Source: CAZOMR01 sp964580655
GTDB taxonomy: Bacteria > RBG-13-61-14 > CAZOMR01
Assembly: GCA_964580655.1 (NCBI GenBank)
Contig: CAZOMR010000066.1
Coordinates: 1-13,869 of the forward strand
Reading direction: 5' to 3'
DNA length: 13,869 bases
Part shown: in pieces, positions 1 through 8,544 of the stretch
Layout: each line of letters begins with the position of its first letter
Position numbering within the stretch: position 1 is the first letter of the stretch
Made by a program: the position numbers and the translations under genes
Notes under the pieces: model-generated
Database searches by the model: none
What the model was told of the DNA's origin: nothing
The model's input: the letters and a program-made list of their open reading frames with translations, nothing else

Positions 1-61
1 GTCATCGCGTCATCGCGGTGCGCTGTCTCCACCTCTCCGGCCGGATGGAGGAATTTTGGGA

Positions 62-82
62 GCAAAAAGCCGCCAACGGCTA
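62..82 (-). terminator. Weak candidate rho-independent terminator after the repeat lipoprotein gene
   Basis: Read on the minus strand, the arms AGCCG and CGGCT (plus positions 77-81 and 68-72) flank a four-base TTGG loop and are followed by five T (64-68). It lies about 50 bases past the stop of the repeat lipoprotein gene, where the three-gene minus-strand transcript should end. The stem is only 5 bp, so termination would be weak. The rest of 1-131 shows no gene. Confidence 0.4.
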
Positions 83-131
83 AAACCCCCTTTTTATGTC
101 GCAGGCCCCCTGACCTCTTTTTCTTTTTTCC

Positions 132-2070
132 TCAGTCTGCGTAAATCACAACATCATCCACAAACCAGCCGGGATGGTCATTGTTGATTTCATCGCCGGT
201 ATCGAAATAAAACCTTATGTTTACCGTGTTGCCCACAAAGCCAGAGAGGTCAATCAGGGTTATTACCCAGCCGCCGCTGTTGCCCGAAGGAGCAGACCCG
301 TATCCTCCCCTCAGAGGCGTCCAGGCTGATCCCCCATCTATGGATATATCCACCATGCAATAGTCCCAATACTCTTCAGTATCGTAAGATTCCCAGAAGA
401 CCAGGACTGCGCTGGTTGATGCGGTCAGGTTTATATCCGGGGTAATCACCGCGGTGCTTACCTGGTTTCCGGTATTGTAAGTGGGGTTTGTAACAGTGTC
501 TCCACACCACATGCTGTGAGTGGGGCTTTGGGAGTCCCGGTCAGTTACATGCCACAGGTCGGCAGTCGTGTAATCATATAATTCAGTGGTACAGCCGGTG
601 GTATCTCCGCTCTCAAAGTCGGTGGAGAGCAATACGGGCAGACAGCCCGCTTCATCCACATCATCATCGCAGTCATTATCTATGCTGTCACCGCAAAGTT
701 CAAACGCGTCCGGCGATACATTGGCATCCGTATCATCACAGTCGTCAATACACCCGAGGTACCCGTCTCCGTCAGCATCGGNNNNNNNNNNNNNNNNNNN
801 NNNNNNNNNNNNNNNNNNNNNNNNNNNNNNNNNNNNNNNNNNNNNNNNNNNNNNNNNNNNNNNNNNNNNNNNNNNNNNNNNATCCGGGGAATAGAGCGGA
901 ATCGCCATCATCGCAGTCAACTGTGGTCGCGTCACAGATACCATCGCCCCAGCCATCGCCGTCAGCGTCAGGGCAGGTATTGCCGGTAACAGTCTCGCAC
1001 CAGAGATTAGTGATAGTATCATCACAGTCGTCAATACACCCGAGGTACCCGTCTCCGTCAGCATCGGATCCGGGGAATAGAGCGGAATCGCCATCATCGC
1101 AGTCAACTGTGGTCGCGTCACAAGTTGTACCAATGCCCCAGCCATCGGAATCACCGTCAGTGCAGTCAGTGCAATTGCTCCAGACATTGGTGATAGTATC
1201 ATCGCAGTCGTCAATACATCCGAGGTACCCGTCTCCGTCAGCATCGGATCCGGGAAACACATCGGGGTTTCCATCATCGCAGTCCTCGGAAATGTTGCAA
1301 TTTGTGCCAGGATAACCGTCTCCATCAGCGTCAGAGCACGTAGCGCATGAAATCCAGTTGTTCGGGTCCGTATCATCGCAGTCCGGGCCATTAATAGTGA
1401 TATAGTCATCGCAACCGGCATAATATGTGTCGGAGTCGCCGTCCAGGCAAGTTATGCAGGATGCCCAGTTGTTTTCATCATCGTCATCGCAGTCATCTCC
1501 CAGGTCGCAGTCGGTGCCGTAGTTGTCTCCGTCATTGTCCACGCAAATGCCGCAGTCTGACCAGTGATATGGATCCGTGTCAATGCAGTCCTCGGCCAGG
1601 TCACAAGTTGTACCGATGCCCCAACTATCGGTATCACCGTCAGTGCAATCACCGCAATCGCTCCAGACATTGGTTATGTTGTCATCGCAGTCATTTACTG
1701 CCGTGTTACTGTCGCAAACACTGCCATCTAGACCGTAACCGTCTCCATCTACATCCTCACACACTTCGCAATCCTGCCAATGGGCCGGATGAGTATCATC
1801 GCAGTCCGGGCCATCAATAGTGATGTAGGCATCGCAACCGGCATAATAGTTGTCAGTATCACCGTCCTGGCAGGTATCGCAGTGGAACCAGTTATTCGGG
1901 TCTCTATCATTGCAGTCCGGGCCCATTCTGCAGTGAGCTCCGAATCCATCTTTATCCCTGTCAACACATCGGGTTTCATCGCCATTCTCGTCGCCTCCGC
2001 CGCATGAGAGGAATAAAAGAGTAACACAGAGAGCGAAAGTCAGGCTGATAGCCCTTACCATCTTTTTCAT
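132..2070 (-). CDS. Cys/Asp-rich repeat lipoprotein (MopE-like repeats) with C-terminal InhA/MAM-like jelly-roll domain
   Basis: Predicted surface lipoprotein of unknown function. The start MKKMVRAIS is preceded by AAAGGAG about 9 bases upstream. A hydrophobic signal ends in the lipobox LFLSC, giving a lipidated Cys followed by GGG. The next ~420 residues are tandem units of the form C-x-DGDxDxYG...C...DCDDxDxxxW..C-x-x-C, close to the metal-binding MopE-type repeats and to thrombospondin type 3 calcium loops. Seven CxxC pairs are visible (CDTC, CEVC, CGDC, CGIC, CITC, CATC, CTDC); none is followed by His, so they are not heme c sites. The repeats end with a classic MopE-like element (ELCGDSIDNDCDDDVDE). 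The last ~170 residues (VLLSTDFESGD to VDDVVIYAD) have the jelly-roll pattern of immune-inhibitor-A/MAM-like domains: FWESYDTEEYWD, ISIDGGSAWTPL, GWFVDDVVIYAD. The 100-N gap at 782-881 falls inside a repeat; joining the flanks directly keeps the frame. It starts 53 bases after the large lipoprotein gene ends, so the two are probably cotranscribed. Confidence 0.85.
730..936 (-). repeat. Copy A of the 107-bp coding repeat, interrupted by the assembly gap
   Basis: Bases 730-781 and 882-936, read as if contiguous, match 1016-1122 exactly over 107 bp. The repeat encodes the end of one repeat unit and the start of the next (DCDDGDSALFPG then SDADGDGYLGCIDDCDDT) in the Cys/Asp-rich lipoprotein. The N run sits exactly within it. 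Confidence 0.85.
782..881. other. Assembly gap (100 N) within the repeat lipoprotein gene
   Basis: Exactly 100 N, a conventional scaffold placeholder. Frame continuity of the gene requires a true length divisible by 3, and zero length fits perfectly because the flanks abut to recreate the 107-bp repeat at 1016-1122. One or more missing 180-186 bp repeat units would fit equally well. Confidence 0.8.
1016..1122 (-). repeat. Copy B of the 107-bp coding repeat (intact)
   Basis: This is the uninterrupted copy. A third, partial copy at 1196-1247 matches its first 52 bases with two substitutions. At the protein level the higher-order unit is 60-62 residues, from one SDADGDGYLG to the next. Near identity at the DNA level implies recent duplication or gene conversion within the gene. 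Confidence 0.85.
1196..1247 (-). repeat. Copy C, partial (52 bp), of the coding repeat
   Basis: Matches 1016-1067 except for a G at 1204 in place of A and a T at 1219 in place of C. It encodes the same SDADGDGYLGCIDDCDDT segment. The sequence beyond it diverges (VFPG instead of LFPG context), so this copy is older or partly diverged. Confidence 0.75.
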
Positions 2071-2123
2071 CGGATTATTCTCCTTTTTCTATGCTCATAC
2101 ACTTTCAGGCCTTGTTTCATATT

Positions 2124-5100
2124 CTATGTATGCGCTTTTCTGCGGAGGAGTTTCATACCCAGGAAGAATATAAACGGGACGATCATGATCAATGCGGACA
2201 TTATTCCCGGCACGCGATGCGCCATGGCGGTGTTCTCCGGTGCGGATATCTCCAGGGCACAACCGACATAATATAATCCCTTTCGGACTCCGTAAACCAT
2301 CCATTCCTTTCCATGGGGTCTTCGATATAAATTACCTTTTTCAGTGTTTATCACGCCCCTGCCGGACCTCTGATACTGAAGCATGAGCATTCCAAAGCTA
2401 TCATCTCCGGCCCTGACCAGGGTGGAGTTGGCAAAGTTAGCATTTTCCGCATCCTTTACAGCTTCAAGCATCATTACTGCGCCGGTATTGACAACCGGGT
2501 TTAAATTATATGCGACATCCCAGTGAACTCCATCCAGGGACCTGGCCAGGCCGATCTGCGCCTCATCCACATACTGGCCTGTGCATTTTCCTGGGTCATC
2601 ATCGGGGCCGAGGTCAGAATTAAACCCGGTAAGCATCATGTGGAATATGGGCTGGTCATCGCTCTCTTCGTATTCAATCCAGACATCAGGACTGTAACTA
2701 CCCCTGTAGTTGAAGCAGTTTTTATTTGCACCTGGAATTAACCCCTCGAGGCCTGGAATGAGGGAATCAGAAAAGTTTGCGCATTGCTGGCCGACATCAA
2801 TTACAGGGCGATTGCGCCTGGTCCAGCAGTTCCCGGGACTCACCGATGAAGCGACACAGTCCACATCCGCGGTGGCGACACCGATTCGGCTGGTCAGCAA
2901 TACCCCCTGGCGATTATTCAGGGAAAACCAGAATTCGGGATTGTTATATCCGGCACCATTAAAGAAGGAGCGCTCTTTGCTATCAATGAAACCGTTGTTT
3001 CCGAACTTATATTCATAGCTGTTATCTCCCCAGTATCCATCCAATCCGGGCCGTTGACATTCTCCCTTGTTGTTATATGAGCCTCTATCGGGACGGCGCA
3101 TTTGCGGCTCATTCATCCAGCCCAGGCCCGCATAATAGAGATAGAGCTTGTCTCCCTCTCGTACCACCTCCGGAGTGGCAAGCAGGTAGGTATCAAACCC
3201 TGTCTTTTCGCCGACCTCATATAGCTGGGTATCATTTCCTTCAGCATCGGTGTCGGCTATGCCATTATCTCCGGCAAGGATACAGGGCATATCCGGCCTG
3301 GCTGTGCCCAGATAGATTTCCACCCTGTCGTCTCCAAGCGCGAAGGTGTTTGCGATTCCATCAGGCCCGGTATCAATTCTGGGAACATCAAAGTCATTCT
3401 CCAGTTCAATATAGTTTTTGTCATCGCGCAGTGGGAATGTATTTGGGCGAACATTTACATCTCCGAGCCTGATAATCGGCTGATCAGGTTTTCCCCTGAA
3501 GCGCCTGATCTGCTCATAGTCGTTTTCTTCTGCACAACTCTGGTTTATTCCATTGGCCCCGGTTGTAATGATATACTTGCCATCCCGGCGGATGATAGCA
3601 TCATCAAAGAGCACGCCCTTGTACTGATAGAGGAAATACTCCAGTTTCTCGGTTTCGTAAAATTCATCCCCTGTCTCTACCGCGGTCAATTCCTGGCAAT
3701 CATCGGGTGTGCCATTATAATCATCCATCAGCTCCTCATAGTCGTCCCAGTGGTCTATTACCTTCCGGGTGTGTAGAGGATAGGCCTGGAAATATCCATT
3801 CGGCCCGGGACAGAGTGCTATTTTGTTATTGATAATGCAGAGCCCATCATCAAAGGCAGAATACAGGTCTCCCTTGTAGTAATAGCGGACTGTCCCTGTA
3901 GGGCTATACCAGTTGAGTTTGTTTCTCCAAACCTCGTCAGCCAGCTCATCCGGGGGGTTGGCGTAATAAAGTGACCACGCGGAATCAAGCCGGGGATGAA
4001 GCGTGTCTCCATCATCGCCTGGACAGATGTAACACCGGTTCATGGTAGTGTGAGAATAATCGCAGGAGTCTCCGCAAAGCACATCATGCACTGTGATCCA
4101 GTCTGAAGGATTGTGCATATACAGACCGGGAATGGGGTTTACAGCAGTGTCAAAGGGATCGAGCACAAGGGGTGTGCTGGTATCACCGTCAATAGGGATG
4201 GTCTCAAGGTGGTTATTCGGTCCGGGACAGATGGCCACGACCNNNNNNNNNNNNNNNNNNNNNNNNNNNNNNNNNNNNNNNNNNNNNNNNNNNNNNNNNN
4301 NNNNNNNNNNNNNNNNNNNNNNNNNNNNNNNNNNNNNNNNNNCAGTTCCGGGTCGGTCTGTATGCAGTATTCATCATCACCGAGCAAGGGCCGTTCCAAC
4401 ACATCAATGCCGAATTGATTATCAGCACCCCGGCAGATTCCGACCTTGTTCCCCTCATGGCAGAGACTATCATTATTTTGCCCCAGGATTTTCTCCACTG
4501 TGTCAAGGCGCCCGTCCCCGCCTTCTTGAATTGCCTCTGTGTCCGGCACGCCCATGGCACAGCGGTGAAACTGTTCAGCAAGTGTAAAGAGATTACAGCG
4601 CTGTTTGCGCCAGTACTCGGCCGGGGTCAGAGTGAGGGAAGGATCCCATTCATCATCACCCAGGAGATATGCGTGACGGTCATAATAGGCATCGTATGTG
4701 GAACTGCCTAGAATACATGTAGGACCCGCGGCAAAAGAATCCGGGTTACCCGGGCCCTTGAACATCGGGTCCCAGAGATCCTTAAGGAGCATACTGGTCT
4801 CCCCAGGGGGAAGGGCATCAGGGGCATTGAACCCGGTTAATGTAAGGTAATATGGAGGACAATATTGAAAGGATGATGGGATGAAGAATGTATTGATGAT
4901 CCCGTCATTGCCGGATGTGATCTTATCTCCCCCTGCATTGTATTCATCAGCCTGGGGGAATGTATTGAGAATCCCGTCAGAACCGGGGGAGACCCCTATC
5001 GTATGCGGATAGCCTATGTAACCCAGGAGCCCTTTCTTGAGGAGTCCCTTGTTCACGGTCTGGACATCATCGCCGTCAGGGGATGTATCACAAAATCCAT

Positions 5101-6726
5101 ACACCCCGCTTGAGACCACAGGCGCAGAAGGGTCCCCGGCCTTGCTGTCATCCTGAGAGCGCGGCCTGAGCGTGGCGCGATCATTATAAATATTTGAAAG
5201 GTCCCAGTTCAGTCCTGTCAAGCCGTCAGTGCTCTGGGCCTGGTATATGGTGCCCCCGATATTGAGCCACATGAGCAGTTTATTCCCAAGTCTGATCACT
5301 GTCGGGGCTTCATCGCCCTCCCATGTCGGGATATTAGTTTTTTCTCCTTTGAACCACTCGCCATCATCAATCGCAGAGAGATCATCAACCTCCCAGTATT
5401 GCATGACGCCATCCTGGTACCCTATATTATCCGAGGCCGAGTGATAGCATATCTCCTGAATTCCCCAATCTCCCTCATCTCCGGTGCCCGGGATGCCATC
5501 GCAGTCCGGCCAGATGTCCTCCACTACCGTGGAAACATCATCCGGTGCAAAGATTTTCCCTCCATCAAGCTTCGGATTACCGCTCCTGGCAGGCTGTATC
5601 TCGGCCTTGTAGATGTATGACCGGGACTCGGTCTCGTATACCGCGGGATTAGCAGGAGTTCCAGGAGTGCCATCAAATGCAAGGATATACTTGAAAGCTG
5701 TGTTATCGGGAAAAGGCAAAAGAGTAGAGATGTCTTCAACTTGAAGATAATATGTCNNNNNNNNNNNNNNNNNNNNNNNNNNNNNNNNNNNNNNNNNNNN
5801 NNNNNNNNNNNNNNNNNNNNNNNNNNNNNNNNNNNNNNNNNNNNNNNNNNNNNNNNAAGAACTGCACCCAGTTCCGGGTCATCGAATTGATAGAAATCCA
5901 TGCCATACCGGCTGGTTACAAGGGGTTCCGCTGGCGGCGGATTCTTGTATAGACTGAGCCGCATCGGCCGCTTACATATATCATCATCACTTGTCGCTAA
6001 GACACAATAGTAGCTACGATATTGATTGGCAAGCACTCGTGCGTGAAAAGTGGTCCCTGCAGAGGCATGAAACTTATACCAGTCTATATCCTTTTTACCT
6101 GAAGCCGTATGAGCCACATCTCCATTTTGTATCCCTCCTATGATGTGGCAATTGGGGAAACTAGAACTCGGCAGGAGTTCAGCAGAACCCGGGTCATCAC
6201 CTATTGCATCATTACCCCACGAATCATCGGCTGTTCCGCAAGAGTCAGCAGTATCATCAAAGTCCGCCTTGTTGGTGTAATAAAAGCAGAGCTTGTTATT
6301 CAGGACAATGGCTTCCGGGTGATCGGAAGCGCCCCGATCAAAATCTTCTCCCATGTCTCCGGGGTCCTCCTGATAAAAAATGCTCTGCTCAAGCCAGTCA
6401 CTCCCGTCCCCTGCAAATTGGCGATTATATGTCTCCATAGCCGTATCTGAATCTGCTATGCTCGGATTAAACTGGAGCTCTCCAACCCTGTATATTATCA
6501 TGTTTTTATCGAAATCCTTCACCTTCCCATTCGCCACTTTATATACGACGAAATCCCCGGCTATAGCCGCCACCGGCCCTGGCTCAGTGGGCGTTATCGG
6601 CTCACTCCTCGGGGAGACGCATCCATGAAGGAATACCACGGAAACCAGAAAGCACATGCCAAAAAGCCCGATTACCACCAAGCCCTCTGCTAAAAAAGAA
6701 CCCGGTTTGATGATTCTAATCTTCAT
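2124..6726 (-). CDS. Very large surface lipoprotein with PPC-like domain, glycosidase-type beta-propeller blades and repeated G-x-[DN]-G-I motif
   Basis: One gene interrupted by two gaps, with about 1,470 residues visible. ATG at 6726 is chosen over TTG at 6732 because AGGAGG (6739-6734) is 7 bases from the ATG but only 1 from the TTG. The N terminus is a hydrophobic signal ending in FLHGC, a lipobox with an unusual His at -2. A PPC-like (pre-peptidase C-terminal) beta-sandwich follows: KKDIDWYKFHASAGTTFHARV, MRLSLYKN, and TYYLQVED just after the gap. The rest holds blade-like segments seen in GH43/GH32-type five-bladed propellers: PEAIVLNNKLCFYYTN, APTVIRLGNKLLMWL, VREGDKLYLYYAG, RIGVATADVDC, QIGLARSLDGVHWD. 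Scattered among them is a motif such as GPDGIANTFALGDD and GSDGILNTF. The C terminus is a membrane helix with a basic tail (FFLGMKLLRRKAHT). The gene starts 41 bases after the barrel gene ends. Carbohydrate binding or cleavage is possible but catalytic residues could not be assigned; the substrate is unknown. Confidence 0.8.
3227..5520 (-). repeat. Dispersed protein motif G-x-[DN]-G-[IL]-x-[ND]-T-x(3-5)-[DE] in the large lipoprotein
   Basis: In protein order, clear or degenerate instances are: DCDGIPGTGDEGD (near 5510), GSDGILNTFPQADE (near 4985), GNDGIINTFFIP (near 4910), GGDGRLDTVEK (near 4520), CRGADNQFG (near 4430), CPGPNNHLETIP (near 4230), CPGPNGYFQAYP (near 3810), GANGINQSCAEEND (near 3560), GPDGIANTFALGDD (near 3365) and GDNGIADTDAEGND (near 3275). 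They usually follow a beta-strand-like segment of a blade and precede acidic residues, resembling a calcium-binding loop. The family name is not known to me. Confidence 0.65.
4243..4342. other. Assembly gap (100 N) in the large lipoprotein gene
   Basis: The protein reads to ...GDDEYCIQTDPEL on the right-hand (upstream) side and resumes in another frame as VVAICPGPNNHL on the left. Keeping one frame requires a true gap length of 2 modulo 3, so the 100 N is only a placeholder and the apparent frame change is not a mutation. Confidence 0.75.
5757..5856. other. Assembly gap (100 N) in the PPC-like domain of the large lipoprotein gene
   Basis: Upstream coding ends ...FDDPELGAVL and downstream coding resumes as TYYLQVEDIS, the expected last strand of a PPC domain. 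One continuous frame needs a gap length of 2 modulo 3. The gap therefore hides only part of one domain and does not separate two genes. Confidence 0.75.
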
Positions 6727-6767
6727 TTCCAAGCCTCCTGCTCTATTATCTTAATCTTTTCAAAATC

Positions 6768-8210
6768 CTAGTGCCACCAGGTCAACTGAATTCCCATATT
6801 CGTGATCTCGGCCTCGGTATGGTAATAATAGACAGAACTCGGACCTCTGGGATTCATCCAATAATCGTGGGTCAGCTTGTAGTCCTCATCATCCATTCCA
6901 AAATACTGAAAATGTAAATCAATTGAAACCCAGCGAGACCTGGAGGGGTCCTGAACCTGGGACTTGCTCTTCCTGTCAAAATTAATACCTATGCCGCCTG
7001 AATACACATCCGCATCGTTGTCAAAACTCCCGCCCCAGAGTTTATCCGGATAGGGAGAGTCCCAGTGAAAGTAGCCGCCTCGAACCGCCAGCTCCGGATT
7101 GCGCTTTGAGAGAAAATCAGGAAGCCAGCCTTTCAATTCAAGAAGGTACTCAAGCCCGAAATGCTCAATAGTAACATTCTCTCTCGGCGAGGGCTTCGGG
7201 TAACTGAACGTGCTTCCCCCTGTATCCATCTTGACACTTCGGGCACAGTGAGCCCAATCGTCATACCTGTCTTTATAAAGATCACCGTACATCAATGCAT
7301 CCTGGGAGTAAGCAAGGGTCAACTGACTGCGCGGAAGGGGAATGTTAATCCCCATGCCCAAACGATCAATCGCCGGTGTCGTTTCAATCTCAAACAAGAG
7401 CATATAATACATGTCATATTCCAAAAGCGCGCTTCTAAGCGTTACTGGTACCATAAGATCGAACTCAGATTTTCCAATGTGAGTATAACCGAAACTTACA
7501 TATTTCAGCGGACGAAAAGTCGCACTGTAACCCATCTCACCTGTCTCGGTAGAGAACCCGATATGCCAGTTATAATTTGCTTCCGTGATCGGCTCACCTC
7601 CCAGGCTGAATCCCAGCAGGCCCTCCAATATCGCGTCAAGGTCAATCTCTGCAGGCGAAAAACGGAGGTACATCAGCATACTTTGCGAAATCCCTACTGA
7701 CAACATGTCATGCAGGCGAAAGCTCAGCGCATAAGTGGTAGGAATCATTCCACTTCCATACATGGGCCAGCCAAAATTGGGATGCTCTCCCAGGTCAGCT
7801 AGATTGAATCCGGTTCCCGGATCATCCGGGCCACCGCCCCCGCCGCCCAGGCCGCCCAGCAGGCTTAGGGGAAGCAAAAGTCCCACCCCGACCCGGTCCC
7901 GCAACAGGCGATAGTTAAAACCAACCATGTTTTGTGTGCCGTTTGGCCCGTAATTTTCTCCATTAACATAAAGATTCGCGTTCAGATTGGAAACCTGCAA
8001 AGAGGTCGCATTCGGGGACAGCGCTATGGCAGAAGGGTTGTAATAAATCGCCTCCGGGCCCTGCGCAATTCCAACCATGGCCCCGCCCATCGCTGTGGCA
8101 CGGGAACTCGCCCCGAACATGCCCAGGCCGTCCGCCCTGGCCAGAGACGACAAGCTAAAGCACAAAAGCAGACCTGAAGAAAAACCAAGAGAATAAAATA
8201 ACCGTTTCAT
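6768..8210 (-). CDS. OmpP1/FadL-family outer-membrane transport protein
   Basis: Predicted outer-membrane beta-barrel of the family that carries long-chain fatty acids and other hydrophobic compounds across the outer membrane. The 480-residue product starts at ATG 8210 behind GGAGGGG; an in-frame ATG at 8222 precedes that site. Starts further upstream would lie on or above the predicted promoter. The signal peptide MKRLFYSLGF...SLARA is cleaved after Ala26. The mature N terminus carries the family signature: GASSRATAMGGAMVG, then EAIYYNPSAIAL. Later segments alternate polar and aromatic residues as barrel strands do (VSFGYTHIGKSEFDL, LTLAYSQDALMYGDLY, IDLHFQYFG), and the chain ends IQLTWWH. 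A Gly-rich loop (GGLGGGGGG) follows strand ~4. It is the first gene of the minus-strand trio and faces a TetR gene, so hydrophobic-ligand control is likely. The ligand is unknown. Confidence 0.85.
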   Translation of the reverse strand: MKRLFYSLGFSSGLLLCFSLSSLARADGLGMFGASSRATAMGGAMVGIAQGPEAIYYNPSAIALSPNATSLQVSNLNANLYVNGENYGPNGTQNMVGFNYRLLRDRVGVGLLLPLSLLGGLGGGGGGPDDPGTGFNLADLGEHPNFGWPMYGSGMIPTTYALSFRLHDMLSVGISQSMLMYLRFSPAEIDLDAILEGLLGFSLGGEPITEANYNWHIGFSTETGEMGYSATFRPLKYVSFGYTHIGKSEFDLMVPVTLRSALLEYDMYYMLLFEIETTPAIDRLGMGINIPLPRSQLTLAYSQDALMYGDLYKDRYDDWAHCARSVKMDTGGSTFSYPKPSPRENVTIEHFGLEYLLELKGWLPDFLSKRNPELAVRGGYFHWDSPYPDKLWGGSFDNDADVYSGGIGINFDRKSKSQVQDPSRSRWVSIDLHFQYFGMDDEDYKLTHDYWMNPRGPSSVYYYHTEAEITNMGIQLTWWH

Positions 8211-8308
8211 CAGCCCCTCCATTTTAACTGTTCTTATTGGCCAATCCCCGCTTTGACCTTCAACTTTCATCTGAGGAGAAATCTTTACTGCTTTCTGAGT
8301 TAACCAGA

Positions 8309-8338
8309 ATTTAATCATTTTCAGATCGTGTTTGTCAA
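8309..8338 (-). promoter_or_regulatory. Predicted sigma-70 promoter for the FadL-like gene and its operon
   Basis: On the minus strand, TTGACA (8338-8333) is followed by an 18-base spacer and TTAAAT (8314-8309, 4 of 6 matches to the -10 consensus). Transcription would start near 8302, giving a leader of about 90 bases before the ATG at 8210. This supports the downstream start codon. Confidence 0.6.
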
Positions 8339-8389
8339 GCAAAAAATGAATTTTTTAACCAGTAAATTCAAAAGAAAGAACTCGCCACT

Positions 8390-8401
8390 TTTTCATGAAA
8401 A
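8390..8401. promoter_or_regulatory. 12-bp perfect palindrome in the divergent intergenic region
   Basis: TTTTCATGAAAA is perfectly self-complementary. It lies between the two divergent promoters, about 50 bases upstream of the FadL-gene -35 box and 70 upstream of the tetR -35 box. It is a candidate operator. AT-rich palindromes also arise by chance, so confidence is low. The same region also holds AAAAAA-TGAA-TTTTTT (8341-8356) and two TTAACCAG direct repeats (8300-8307, 8355-8362). Confidence 0.25.
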
Positions 8402-8468
8402 CTAAAGGGCTAAATCAAAACTAACCCTGCTCGGAAACAAAGCGAATTGAACAACTGGTATTTTTTTC

Positions 8469-8497
8469 TTGACAACAAGAAATCAAGTTGATATTTA
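8469..8497 (+). promoter_or_regulatory. Predicted sigma-70 promoter for the TetR gene
   Basis: A perfect TTGACA (8469-8474), a 17-base spacer, then TATTTA (8492-8497, 3 of 6 matches). The start would be near 8504, leaving about 40 bases of leader before ATG 8545. The -10 box is weak, consistent with a regulated promoter. Confidence 0.45.
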
Positions 8498-8505
8498 TCT
8501 CTCTA

Positions 8506-8517
8506 CACCAATCGGTG
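8506..8517. promoter_or_regulatory. Candidate TetR-family operator CACCAATCGGTG
   Basis: Inverted repeat CACC-AATC-GGTG, symmetric at 10 of 12 bases. It lies directly over the predicted transcription start of the TetR gene, where an autorepressor would bind. The ACC...GGT form is common among TetR-family operators. No second copy was found near the FadL-gene promoter, so control of that gene from this site is not shown. Confidence 0.4.
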
Positions 8518-8544
8518 AAACTTTCCAAGGCAAGACCGAATAAC

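Noticed and set aside
730..2010. Regular short repeats suggesting a CRISPR array
   Set aside because: The repeats are coding, in one frame of a Cys/Asp-rich lipoprotein with variable spacing and conserved protein motifs, with no unique spacers between fixed repeats and no cas genes.
932..2010. CxxC pairs as multiheme cytochrome c sites
   Set aside because: None of the CxxC pairs is followed by His, so there is no CxxCH heme-binding motif.
4139..5860. Apparent frameshifts splitting the large lipoprotein into three genes
   Set aside because: Each frame change coincides with a 100-N placeholder of arbitrary length. The protein style and motifs continue across both gaps.
7161..7700. Plus-strand open frame of 179 codons antisense to the FadL-like gene
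   Set aside because: No family similarity and no ribosome-binding site; it lies wholly opposite a well-supported gene. The same applies to plus-strand frames at 923-1315 and 3077-3472 and the minus-strand frame at 12020-12793.
8211..8342. Extended start of the FadL-like protein at 8342
   Set aside because: The extension overlaps the predicted -35/-10 boxes, and the signal peptide starts at 8210 with a good ribosome-binding site.
8341..8356. AAAAAA-TGAA-TTTTTT as a terminator
   Set aside because: The stem is A-T only and lies between divergent promoters where no transcript should end.
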